DNA of 44,100 bases from Pseudomonas triticifolii (GCF_014358015.1 NZ_JACONV010000031.1:1-44100), one strand, 5' to 3'. Counted from the first letter of the stretch, positions 35,712 through 43,194 are shown. Numbers and translations: made by a program. The notes: generated from the letters alone by a model not told the origin.

Positions 35712-35717
35712 CAGGGA
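35684..35717 (-). terminator. Minus-strand intrinsic terminator across the GST stop codon
   Basis: Read on the minus strand, TCCCTGCTACC pairs with GGTAGCGGGGA (11 bp with one T-G pair, 5-nt loop) and is followed directly by seven T. It overlaps the last codons and TAG of the GST gene (35709-35711). It should stop transcripts coming from the small exported-protein gene at 35898-36080. Confidence 0.8.
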
Positions 35718-35730
35718 CAAGGGGATTCAA

Positions 35731-35829
35731 CGCTTTCGCGAGCAGGCTCACGTAACAGTCCATGCCGGGTCTGCCACGCAATGGGCAGTGGTGGCGTGGA
35801 CCTGTGTGGGCGAACATGCTCGCGAAAGC
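35731..35829. repeat. REP inverted pair (CGCTTTCGCGAGCA family)
   Basis: The left arm CGCTTTCGCGAGCAGGCTCAC (35731-35751) and the right arm around ATGCTCGCGAAAGC (35816-35829) form an inverted pair. Between them CCACGC and GCGTGG (about 35774-35798) form an inner stem. This is a REPIN-like unit of the second REP type in the window. Confidence 0.7.
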
Positions 35830-35847
35830 ATTGCCGTTCACGAATCC

Positions 35848-35882
35848 ATTCCCCGGTGTCGACACCGTCGCTAACGGGGAAT
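35848..35882. other. Hairpin after the small exported-protein gene
   Basis: ATTCCCCG (35848-35855) pairs with CGGGGAAT (35875-35882). Inside is the 12-bp perfect palindrome GGTGTCGACACC (35855-35866). It lies 16 nt past the stop codon of the minus-strand gene at 35898. It lacks a U-tract and is probably a 3' UTR structure, not a full terminator. Confidence 0.55.
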
Positions 35883-35897
35883 GAATTCACGTACGTT

Positions 35898-36080
35898 TCA
35901 TTGAGCGGACTTGTGATCCAGCGCCGCGTAGAAGTTGGCGCTCTGTTGCAGGTACTTCGGTGTGTAGGTTTGGGTGGCGTGGGCTTTCTTGTCGCTCACA
36001 TCAACACTGGCGCTGGCAGGAAGTGCCACAGACGCGGAAATAGCCGATGCAGCAATGATGGAGAAAAGATTGAAGTTCAT
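35898..36080 (-). CDS. Small exported protein, 60 aa, unknown function
   Basis: The protein begins MNFNLFSIIAASAISASVALPASA, a clear Sec signal peptide with an alanine-rich cleavage region (ASASV), leaving a mature chain of about 35 residues (VDVSDKKAHATQTYTPKYLQ and on to KSAQ). I use the ATG at 36080 because AGAGG lies 8 nt upstream; the GTG at 36089 has no spaced ribosome-binding site. No cysteines and no domain are recognised. The leader contains a perfect GCGGCAC/GTGCCGC hairpin (36106-36127). The function is unknown, and a periplasmic or secreted location is predicted. Confidence 0.75.
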   Translation of the reverse strand: MNFNLFSIIAASAISASVALPASASVDVSDKKAHATQTYTPKYLQQSANFYAALDHKSAQ

Positions 36081-36229
36081 CTGGGTCACCTCTCTTTGTG
36101 TCGGCGCGGCACTCTGGTACGTGCCGCTTAGAGTTAGGGCCGTCTTGGCCGTGACTCAAACTTACGCCTGAGGGCGGGTCAGCAGAAATCTTTTGTAGCA
36201 CTAACTCATATCATCGGCATTGATAACGG

Positions 36230-36258
36230 CTTCAGCCCGCGCATTTGGCGGGCTGAAG
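36230..36258. terminator. Hairpin terminator, lactonase gene
   Basis: CTTCAGCCCGC (36230-36240) pairs perfectly over 11 bp with GCGGGCTGAAG (36248-36258) around a 7-nt loop, 10 nt past the lactonase stop. The minus-strand tail is only weakly U-rich, so efficiency is uncertain. Confidence 0.6.
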
Positions 36259-36268
36259 GCTTTGTAAC

Positions 36269-37441
36269 TTATTTTTCATTCAGAAAGTGCAAGTACGAAG
36301 GTGCATCCACATCGATTTTCTGCACCGTATCGCCGATCAAGCCGGTTTGCACGTCACGGCGCACCGTCACGATCTGATTGCTCTTCTGATTGGCAAACAG
36401 CATGAACGTGCCGCTGGGGTCAAAGCTGAACTCACGAGGCTCTGCGCCTTCGACGGTCCGGCGCTGGATTTCCTCAAGCGTCCCGGCAGTAGGATTGATC
36501 CGGAACACCACGACCTGATTGGCCTCGCCACGGTTGGTTACATACAGGAACCTGCCGTCGGGCGAGGTGTGCAACGCACCGCCGCCGTTCTTCTGTTCGA
36601 CGCCCTTGTTCTTCATGTCCACGATCTGGGTCTGCTTGAAGACGCCATCGTGGTAGTCGAAGACCACCACCTGGGCCGACATTTCCAGCACCAGCCAGGC
36701 ATGCTTGCCATCGCCACTGAACAGGACATGACGGGGTCCGCTGCCTGCCGGCAACTGCACGCTCGGTATGCTGGCAGGCTGCAGCGGTTTGCTCTGATCA
36801 GCGTTGTAGCTGTAGACGAACAGCTTGTCGGCACCCAGGTCGGCCGTGACGACGTATTTGTCATCCGGAGTCGGCACCGCCAGGTGAACGTGGGACGACA
36901 TCTGGCGCTCTGGATTGACCTTGCTGCCGGGGCCCAGCGGCAATACCTGAACGGCATCAACCAACTGTCCGTCCTTGCTGACCGGCATCACTGACAACAC
37001 GCCACCCGGATCCGGGTTGACGGCGTAGTTCGCCACGAACAGATAACGCCCGTCCTCGCTCAGGCTCGAGTGAGTCGGCTCCTCGCCCTTGGTTTGTACC
37101 TGATTGATCGGCGTGATCTTGAAGGTCTTGGGTTCGATGGAAAAACTGCTGACCTTACCAACTACGTCAGTCTGGCCAGGGCCGTTCTCATTGACGACAA
37201 ACAGATAACGCTGGTCCCTGGAAACCGTCAGCCAGGACGGGTTTTCGGTCTTGATCACTTGAAGCGGCTTGGGGTCGATCATGCCGGTCTTGCTGTCGAA
37301 GCCAAACCGGTAGATCCCCTCGCTTTTTCCCTGAGTGTAGGAACCCAGCAGCAATTGGGAGTCGGTCATGGGTTGAGCCTGCAAGGTAAATGCGCTCATG
37401 GCACTGGCCATTGCCAGCCACGGCAGAATTTTATGGGGCAT
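36269..37441 (-). CDS. Periplasmic lactonase (6-phosphogluconolactonase-like beta-propeller)
   Basis: The 390-residue protein has a signal peptide (residues 1-23, AFTLQAQP) followed by a seven-bladed propeller of the lactonase family. Blade repeats such as ENPSWLTVSRDQRYLFVVNE, GEEPTHSSLSEDGRYLFVANY and GSGPRHVLFSGDGKHAWLVLE are visible. Export makes sugar 1,5-lactones such as gluconolactone more likely substrates than 6-phosphogluconolactone. Support comes from the next gene, a gcd membrane domain. AAGGGAT precedes the ATG. The downstream hairpin probably ends the transcript. Confidence 0.88.
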   Translation of the reverse strand: MPHKILPWLAMASAMSAFTLQAQPMTDSQLLLGSYTQGKSEGIYRFGFDSKTGMIDPKPLQVIKTENPSWLTVSRDQRYLFVVNENGPGQTDVVGKVSSFSIEPKTFKITPINQVQTKGEEPTHSSLSEDGRYLFVANYAVNPDPGGVLSVMPVSKDGQLVDAVQVLPLGPGSKVNPERQMSSHVHLAVPTPDDKYVVTADLGADKLFVYSYNADQSKPLQPASIPSVQLPAGSGPRHVLFSGDGKHAWLVLEMSAQVVVFDYHDGVFKQTQIVDMKNKGVEQKNGGGALHTSPDGRFLYVTNRGEANQVVVFRINPTAGTLEEIQRRTVEGAEPREFSFDPSGTFMLFANQKSNQIVTVRRDVQTGLIGDTVQKIDVDAPSYLHFLNEK

Positions 37442-37554
37442 GGGGGCATCCCTTTTTTGTGGACGTTAGTGACGCCTGTCACGCGACAGTCAGGGCTATG
37501 ACACTGAATAAGGCCGGGTAGTTTTGCAGCAAACGCTTTCATTGGCCGCCAGGA

Positions 37555-38097
37555 CTAGCTTTCCGGCCTTTGCAGCCCGGTTTCGCTGTCGACGGAGGGC
37601 ATCCAGCGCAGGTCCATGCCCGGAACCAGCGTCACCATGAAATCCTCAGTGTGCTGCGCGAGTTGTCTGAACTGCGCGATCGGATCGAGGGCCACACCCG
37701 CCAGGATCAACGCGATGACAAGGCCACCGATCGGCACACTGCGACGCAGCGGCCCCAACCCTTGCCTTGTGATCGGCAGTACCAGCACCAGCCCGACCAG
37801 AAACCATACGAACAGGCGCGGCAGTAACTGCTGGCGATCCAGACCCAGCTCCCACAACGACCAGACGGTGCTCAACAGCAACATCAGGGTGAACAGCCAG
37901 ATAGCAAAACGCATCCCCATGGCCAGCAGAACACCGATGGCCAGAAAACCGAACCCGCACAGCATGTAATAGAACGAACCGCCCAGGCCGACCAGCCTGA
38001 AGCCGCCAATCAGCATCACCACACCGAGCACCAGCAACAGAACGCCCAGCAACGTGGGCAACACACGCGCACGACTCAACGCACCTTGAGTAGACAT
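37555..38097 (-). pseudogene. Truncated membrane domain of quinoprotein glucose dehydrogenase
   Basis: The 180-residue product matches only the N-terminal membrane anchor of PQQ-dependent glucose/quinate dehydrogenases: MSTQGALSRARVLPTLLGVLLLVLG, then LGGSFYYMLCGFGFLAIGVLL and DRQQLLPRLFVWFLVG. It has about five TM helices. The full enzyme is about 800 residues with a periplasmic propeller, which is absent here. After the last helix the chain runs 45 residues (TEDFMVTLVPGMDLRWMPS and on) to a TAG stop, 113 nt before the lactonase gene, and no propeller sequence follows. It may be a deletion remnant or a real stand-alone membrane protein. Codon use is normal, and there are no internal frameshifts. 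Confidence 0.6.
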
Positions 38098-38121
38098 TGG
38101 ATCTCCCTATCTTGTTGGTCT

Positions 38122-38311
38122 GGCCCAGTCCATTGGGCCGACACTGGCAAGGCCAGTGTATGAAACGTCGTTATTCCCGGACGGCAAAGCGCGTCGGGGC
38201 AATAAGAAAAGGCAAGCACATCCGTGTGTGCGAAGTGAGCACCGTCGTTACCGACGTCACACTCGGCACCCTGCTAGTGGGTGCCGACGCTTTCGCAAAA
38301 GCAGTCGGCAC
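38122..38311. other. Cluster of five hairpins upstream of the gcd-like gene
   Basis: Consecutive perfect stems are GGCCCA/TGGGCC (38122-38139), ACACTGGC/GCCAGTGT with a 3-nt loop (38141-38159), CGTCG/CGACG (38243-38256, extended by GTGA/TCAC), GGCACCC/GGGTGCC (38265-38285) and GTGCCGAC/GTCGGCAC (38281-38311). The last two share 38281-38285 and exclude each other, as in an attenuator-like switch. Direction and transcription are unknown. Confidence 0.5.
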
Positions 38312-38321
38312 GCGCAGGTGA
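38160..38321 (+). CDS. Possible small basic protein, 53 aa
   Basis: An ATG frame encodes a basic N-terminus (MKRRYSRTAKRVGAIRKGK) and a more hydrophobic C-terminus (VTLGTLLVGADAFAKAVG). AAGG lies 7 nt upstream, in the loop of a perfect hairpin. There is no recognised family, and the reading frame coincides with hairpins that may explain the sequence without coding. It is listed as a candidate only. Confidence 0.25.
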   Translation: MKRRYSRTAKRVGAIRKGKHIRVCEVSTVVTDVTLGTLLVGADAFAKAVGTRR

Positions 38322-38358
38322 ATCTAGCGACTAAGCGGTGAGCATCACTTGATCTGGA

Positions 38359-38643
38359 TCAAGCTTCGTCGGCGTCGTCTTCATCGGTAGGCGTGAACGC
38401 ATCCAGGCAGACAATCCGGTGGTCGGCGTTGCCATCGTTGACGACCCAGCTTTGAAGGGAATCGTCGAACGTCGCAGCGTTAACCTGATCCAGCGTGAAA
38501 CGCCACACCTTGCGCTCGCGACCGTCCATGCATTCGACGTTCAGTTCATCGCCCAGAGAAAAATCCCAGGCGTGCAGACCGTCGATTTCCAGCATCGAGG
38601 ACGTTTCGAGGGCGGCGAGCAAAGTGTCTGGGGGAGTGGTCAT
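38359..38643 (-). CDS. DUF5629-like small acidic protein, 94 aa
   Basis: The 94-residue acidic cytoplasmic protein starts at the ATG at 38643 (MTTPPDTLLAALETSSMLEID), with GGAT 7-8 nt upstream. A 13-residue extension from 38682 has no ribosome-binding site. Beta-rich segments LHAWDFSLGDELNVECMDGRERKVWRF resemble what I recall of DUF5629 proteins of Pseudomonas. The C-terminus is Asp/Glu-rich (TPTDEDDADEA). The function is unknown. The neighbouring gaps carry hairpins and a REP pair, not operon partners. Confidence 0.72.
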   Translation of the reverse strand: MTTPPDTLLAALETSSMLEIDGLHAWDFSLGDELNVECMDGRERKVWRFTLDQVNAATFDDSLQSWVVNDGNADHRIVCLDAFTPTDEDDADEA

Positions 38644-38743
38644 GAGGGTATCCAGCCTGCAAAAACGCGAATGATAGGGCAATCGCGCGATGATTGGCCA
38701 TGATCTTCGCGAACTCTGCGACGGCAGTTACGACCAACGGACC

Positions 38744-38829
38744 GTGGGAGGCGGCTTGCCGACGATGCTTTTTCCGAAGCGACCTATCAGCGACTGAACT
38801 GACGCCATCGCCGGCAAGCCGCCTCCCAC
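38744..38829. repeat. REPIN: perfect inverted REP pair (GTGGGAGGCGGCTTGCCG)
   Basis: GTGGGAGGCGGCTTGCCG (38744-38761) and its exact reverse complement (38812-38829) flank a 50-nt interior. The same core is found at both ends of the window. It lies in the 254-nt gap between two minus-strand genes and is typical of Pseudomonas REPINs mobilised by RAYT transposases. No RAYT gene is present here. Confidence 0.88.
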
Positions 38830-38897
38830 CCAGCACGCATTCATCGGGCTACTCGCGTTTTATGATTGCGGCGTTGGACGTCATCGCTCCCCTTATC

Positions 38898-39890
38898 TCA
38901 CAACCTGCCAATCCCACCCGGCTGGAACACCGCTTCGCTCGGTGCCAGACCATTGATCAGGGGCTTACCGAACTCGGCCTGACTGACCTCGAACCTGTCC
39001 CCCGGCTGAGTCCGCACACCGTCGGCGAAAGACAGGGTCGCGGTGCCGAAAAAATGCACGTGCACATCGCCAGGACGCAGGAACTGGGCATATTTGAAGT
39101 GGTGATACTCGAGGTTTTCCAGGCTGTGGCACATGTTGGCCTCGCCGCTCAGAAACTCCTTCTCCCACACCACTTCACCGTCACGCCAGATTTTGCTGGT
39201 GCCTGAAAGATTCTGCGGCAACTCACCTACCCGCAACTCAGGTCCGAACGAGCAGGCGCGCAGCTTGGAGTGCGCCAAGTAGAGGTAATTGCGACGCTCC
39301 ATGATGTGATCGGAATATTCGTTGCCGATCGCGAAGCCAAGCCGGTAAGGCTTGCAGTCGTGACCGATGACGTACAGGCCACTCAGCTCAGGCTCTTCCC
39401 CGCCATCTTCAGCGAACGGCGGCAACGAAAAGGACGCACCCGGACGCACGACAATACTGCCGTCGCCCTTGTAGAACCATTCCGGCTGCACACCGGCCTG
39501 ACCAGCGAGCGGCTTGCCGCCTTCCACACCCCATTTGAAGATGCGCATGGTGTCGGTCATCGCCGACTCGTCACCCGATTGCTGGTGCATCTTGTCTCGC
39601 GCAGAGGCGCTGCCCAGGTGCGTGAGGCCCGTGCCGCTGACCAGCAGATGCGCCGGATCCGGGTGATCCAGCGGCGGTAGAATGCGCAGTTCTTCCAGCA
39701 GTTGCGCGTAATCATGAGCCTCGCCCACGCCTCGCTGCTCGACCTGCTGCGCCAGCCCGGAGCCGGCCTCGATCGCAGCAAGGGCCAGTTCCCGAACGCT
39801 CTCGGCGCCCTGCACTTCACTCACCTGATCACCGTCCACCAGACCGACCCGACGCTGACCGTTGTTCAATTCAAATTGCACCAACCGCAT
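38898..39890 (-). CDS. GguC/AraD1-type fumarylacetoacetate hydrolase family enzyme
   Basis: The 330-residue soluble FAH-superfamily protein has an N-terminal segment MRLVQFELNNGQRRVGLVDG typical of the AraD1/GguC group. The catalytic fold shows LLVSGTGLTHLGSAS, the metal region around GFAIGNEYSDH and ERRNYLYLAHSKLR, and HFFGTATLSFADG. Members occur in sugar-acid clusters and are proposed to act on 2-keto-3-deoxy aldonates or their products. It lies 33 nt after the MFS gene on the same strand and is probably co-transcribed. With the dehydratase nearby, a role in arabinonate/galactonate-type catabolism is likely but unproved. Confidence 0.87.
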   Translation of the reverse strand: MRLVQFELNNGQRRVGLVDGDQVSEVQGAESVRELALAAIEAGSGLAQQVEQRGVGEAHDYAQLLEELRILPPLDHPDPAHLLVSGTGLTHLGSASARDKMHQQSGDESAMTDTMRIFKWGVEGGKPLAGQAGVQPEWFYKGDGSIVVRPGASFSLPPFAEDGGEEPELSGLYVIGHDCKPYRLGFAIGNEYSDHIMERRNYLYLAHSKLRACSFGPELRVGELPQNLSGTSKIWRDGEVVWEKEFLSGEANMCHSLENLEYHHFKYAQFLRPGDVHVHFFGTATLSFADGVRTQPGDRFEVSQAEFGKPLINGLAPSEAVFQPGGIGRL

Positions 39891-39923
39891 GGAAATCTCC
39901 TTTCAGATAGTGGAAAGCCGGAC

Positions 39924-41237
39924 CTAGCGCGCCTTGGCGCTGGCAGCGAATTCGGAAGCGGGCAGCACATGCTTGCGCTCCAGCACGTGATAAACGATAC
40001 CGGTCAGCACCAGCCCGAAGACCATGACGCCGGACAGGAAGTACAACCCGGAGGCCAGACTGCCGGTTATCTCTTTCAGGGCACCGATCACGAACGGTCC
40101 TATATAGCCGCCCAGGTTGCCGACCGAGTTGATCAGCGCAATACCGGCCGCTGCACTGGCACCGGCAAAAAACCGACCCGGCAAGGTCCAGAACACCGCC
40201 GTACATGAGAACAGCGCGAACGCCACCACACACAATGCCGCCAGCTGGGCGACCGGCAGTGTCAGCCAGGCACTGCAGAACAGGCCGATGGCACCCAGCA
40301 CATAGAGCACCGCCAGATGGCCGTATCGATCATTGAGGCGGTCGGAACTGCGCGGCACGATCAACAGGCCGATGATGCCGAAGATATAAGGCACCGAAGA
40401 CACGAAGCCGGTAGTCAGGTCACTGCCGCCAAACTGTTTGATCAGCGTCGGTAGCCACAAACCGAGTCCATAGATACTCAGCGTGACAGGCAGATAGAAC
40501 AGCGCCAGCAACAGCACGCGCGTGTCCTTCAGGGCGTGCAGCGGGTTGCCGTGCCGGGTCTGGCCATATTCTTCCAGATCCTTCTTCAGCTCACCGGTCA
40601 GCCAGTCTTTCTCGGCCTGATCCATCCAGTTGACCTGCTGCGGACCGTCAGGCAGCCAGCGCAGGACCGGCCAGACCAGCAGGATTGCGGGTGTACCGAT
40701 CACAATGAACAGCCATTGCCAGCCGTGCAGACCCAGTACGCCGTCCATGCCCAGCAGACCGCCGGACACAGGGCCGGTAATCATCATGGCGATAGGTTGC
40801 GACAGGATGAACAGGCCCAGGATCTTGCCGCGATGACGCACCGGGAACCACTGGGTGATGTAGTACAGCACGCCGGGGAAGAAGCCCGCCTCGGCCGCAC
40901 CCAGCAGGAAACGCATCACGTAAAAGCTGTGCGGTCCCTGGACGAAGGCCATGCCGATGGTGATGGCGCCCCAAGTGACCATGATCCGTGCGAACCAGCG
41001 GCGTGCGCCAAAGCGTTCGAGCATCAGGTTACTGGGGATTTCCAGCAGAAAGTAACCAATGAAGAACAGCCCGGCACCCAACCCGTAGGCCGCGTCGCCA
41101 ATGCCGATATCGGCACCCATGTGCAGCTTGGCGAAGCCCACGGCAGAGCGGTCCACGTAGGCGATGAGGTAAAGCAGGATCAGAAAGGGAATCAGTTTGA
41201 ACGTGATGCGGCGTATAAGCCGCAGTTCCTGGCTCAT
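39924..41237 (-). CDS. MFS transporter, anion:cation symporter type (sugar acid uptake)
   Basis: The 437-residue MFS carrier has 12 hydrophobic segments. ACS-family features are YVDRSAVGFAKLHM in TM1, GYFLLEIPSNLMLERFGARRWFARIM after TM2, and LGAAEAGFFPGVLYYITQWFP in TM4-5. Relatives import tartrate, hexuronates, galactonate and phthalate. Its neighbours indicate a sugar acid substrate. A strong promoter with an internal FadR-type operator lies 115 nt upstream. It is followed by the GguC-type gene in an apparent two-gene operon. Confidence 0.92.
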   Translation of the reverse strand: MSQELRLIRRITFKLIPFLILLYLIAYVDRSAVGFAKLHMGADIGIGDAAYGLGAGLFFIGYFLLEIPSNLMLERFGARRWFARIMVTWGAITIGMAFVQGPHSFYVMRFLLGAAEAGFFPGVLYYITQWFPVRHRGKILGLFILSQPIAMMITGPVSGGLLGMDGVLGLHGWQWLFIVIGTPAILLVWPVLRWLPDGPQQVNWMDQAEKDWLTGELKKDLEEYGQTRHGNPLHALKDTRVLLLALFYLPVTLSIYGLGLWLPTLIKQFGGSDLTTGFVSSVPYIFGIIGLLIVPRSSDRLNDRYGHLAVLYVLGAIGLFCSAWLTLPVAQLAALCVVAFALFSCTAVFWTLPGRFFAGASAAAGIALINSVGNLGGYIGPFVIGALKEITGSLASGLYFLSGVMVFGLVLTGIVYHVLERKHVLPASEFAASAKAR

Positions 41238-41347
41238 GAAGGCGGTCTCCCATTGTTTTTGTTATGGAACCTGCGGAGATCGCCTCTGTACCTGGTGCTG
41301 TTATGACACAACACCGAAGCAAGGGTCGTCCCTCGACTGAAAACGAC

Positions 41348-41375
41348 TATATAGTAATACTATTTAAACTGACAA
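41348..41375 (-). promoter_or_regulatory. Promoter of the MFS-gguC operon
   Basis: On the minus strand TTGTCA (41375-41370), a 16-nt spacer and TATATA (41353-41348) form a good sigma-70 promoter. The predicted start is near 41341, giving a leader of about 100 nt. Confidence 0.6.
41351..41363. promoter_or_regulatory. FadR-type operator
   Basis: ATAGTAATACTAT is a perfect 13-bp palindrome around its central A and contains TNGTNNNACNA, the consensus bound by FadR-subfamily GntR proteins. It lies in the spacer and -10 of the MFS promoter and 88 nt upstream of the dehydratase start. It is therefore positioned to block one or both divergent transcripts. The regulator encoded at 43300-44013 is the obvious candidate. 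Confidence 0.72.
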
Positions 41376-41451
41376 CTCTTCCAATCGGCGTTTTTTAGGC
41401 TTACCTTAGCCAGCAGCATCGACATTAAGTCTTACAATAAGAGAGCCGATC

Positions 41452-43194
41452 ATGTCTGACTCCGATAAAAAACCGACCCTCCGTTCTGCACAGTGGTTTG
41501 GCACTGCCGATAAGAATGGCTTCATGTATCGCAGCTGGATGAAGAATCAGGGCATCGCCGACCATCAGTTTCAAGGCAAACCGATCATCGGCATTTGCAA
41601 CACCTGGTCTGAATTGACGCCCTGCAACGCCCATTTCCGTCAGATTGCCGAACACGTCAAACGCGGCGTGATCGAGGCCGGTGGCTGGCCGGTGGAGTTT
41701 CCCGTGTTCTCCAACGGCGAATCCAACCTGCGCCCCACCGCAATGTTCACCCGCAACCTGGCGAGCATGGACGTTGAAGAGGCGATTCGTGGTAACCCGA
41801 TTGATGGCGTAGTACTGCTGACCGGATGCGACAAGACAACCCCTGCCCTGCTGATGGGCGCAGCCAGCTGTGACATTCCAGCCATCGTCGTGACCGGCGG
41901 GCCGATGCTCAACGGCAAGCACGAAGGCAAGGACATCGGCGCGGGCACCATCGTCTGGCAGATGCACGAATCCTACAAAGCCGGGACGATCAGCCTGGAC
42001 GAATTCCTGTCCGCCGAAGCTGGCATGTCCCGCTCGGCAGGCACCTGCAACACCATGGGCACCGCCTCGACCATGGCCTGCATGGCCGAAGCACTGGGCA
42101 CCTCGTTGCCGCACAACGCGGCGATTCCAGCGGTGGATTCGCGTCGTTACGTGTTGGCCCACATGTCTGGCATGCGGGCCGTGGACATGGTTCGCGAAGA
42201 CCTGCGCCTGTCGAAGATCCTCACCAAGGCCGCGTTCGAAAACGCGATTCGGGTCAACGCTGCCATCGGCGGTTCGACCAACGCGGTAATCCACCTCAAA
42301 GCCATCGCCGGACGCATCGGCGTCGATCTGGAGCTGGATGACTGGACCCGTGTCGGTCGCGGCATGCCGACCATCGTCGACCTGCAACCTTCCGGGCGCT
42401 TCCTGATGGAAGAGTTCTACTACGCGGGCGGCCTGCCAGCTGTGCTGCGCCGCATGAACGAAGCCGGGCTGCTGCCCAACCCTGACGCATTGACCGTCAA
42501 TGGCAAAAGTATCGCCGAGAACACCTGCAACTCACCGATCTATGGCGAAGACCAGGTCATCCGCGCGCTGGATAATCCGATCCGCGCCGATGGCGGCATT
42601 TGCGTGCTGCGCGGTAACCTTGCGCCGCTTGGCGCAGTGCTCAAGCCTTCCGCCGCAACACCTGCGCTGATGCAGCACCGTGGTCGCGCCGTAGTGTTCG
42701 AGAATTTCGAGATGTACAAGGCGCGTATCAACGACCCGGATCTGGACATTGATGCAACCTGCGTCATGGTCCTCAAGAACTGCGGGCCGAAGGGTTATCC
42801 GGGCATGGCTGAGGTCGGCAACATGGGGCTGCCAGCCAAGCTGCTGGCCCAGGGTGTAACCGACATGGTGCGGATTTCCGACGCCCGTATGAGTGGCACC
42901 GCCTACGGCACCGTGGTCTTGCACGTCGCGCCGGAAGCGGCAGCAGGCGGACCGTTGGCGGTGGTGAAGGAAGGCGACTGGATTGAACTGGACTGCGCCA
43001 GCGGGCGCTTGCATCTGGACATTCCCGACGCTGAGCTGGCCGCACGTCTGGCCGACTGGCAAGCACCGCGTCAACTGCTGCTCGGCGGCTATCGCCAGTT
43101 GTATGTGGATCATGTGATGCAGGCCGATCAGGGCTGCGATTTCGACTTTTTGATCGGTAACCGCGGGTCCGAAGTGCCAAGGCATTCTCACTGA
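41452..43194 (+). CDS. IlvD/Edd-family sugar-acid dehydratase (L-arabinonate dehydratase-like)
   Basis: The 580-residue enzyme would remove water from an aldonate to give a 2-keto-3-deoxy sugar acid using a [2Fe-2S] cluster. Likely cluster ligands are Cys58 (SELTPCNAH), Cys126 (TGCDKTTPA) and Cys199 (SAGTCNTMGTAS). Lys129 may be the carbamylated metal ligand, and Ser481 (ARMSGTAYG) fits the catalytic serine. Length and the opening RSAQWFG match the L-arabinonate/D-xylonate dehydratase branch, not IlvD (about 615, already a housekeeping gene) or Edd. AAGAGAG precedes the ATG. Related enzymes accept arabinonate, fuconate or galactonate, so the substrate is open. Confidence 0.9.
   Translation: MSDSDKKPTLRSAQWFGTADKNGFMYRSWMKNQGIADHQFQGKPIIGICNTWSELTPCNAHFRQIAEHVKRGVIEAGGWPVEFPVFSNGESNLRPTAMFTRNLASMDVEEAIRGNPIDGVVLLTGCDKTTPALLMGAASCDIPAIVVTGGPMLNGKHEGKDIGAGTIVWQMHESYKAGTISLDEFLSAEAGMSRSAGTCNTMGTASTMACMAEALGTSLPHNAAIPAVDSRRYVLAHMSGMRAVDMVREDLRLSKILTKAAFENAIRVNAAIGGSTNAVIHLKAIAGRIGVDLELDDWTRVGRGMPTIVDLQPSGRFLMEEFYYAGGLPAVLRRMNEAGLLPNPDALTVNGKSIAENTCNSPIYGEDQVIRALDNPIRADGGICVLRGNLAPLGAVLKPSAATPALMQHRGRAVVFENFEMYKARINDPDLDIDATCVMVLKNCGPKGYPGMAEVGNMGLPAKLLAQGVTDMVRISDARMSGTAYGTVVLHVAPEAAAGGPLAVVKEGDWIELDCASGRLHLDIPDAELAARLADWQAPRQLLLGGYRQLYVDHVMQADQGCDFDFLIGNRGSEVPRHSH

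Noticed and set aside
37519..37533. HexR-like site upstream of the lactonase gene
   Set aside because: Only one half resembles the TGTARTTTTACTACA pattern. The inverted half is lost, so sugar control by HexR is not supported.
41452..43194. Calling the dehydratase IlvD or Edd
   Set aside because: Length near 580, the RSAQWFG opening and the sugar-acid neighbours fit the arabinonate/xylonate branch better than branched-chain amino acid synthesis or the Entner-Doudoroff enzyme.
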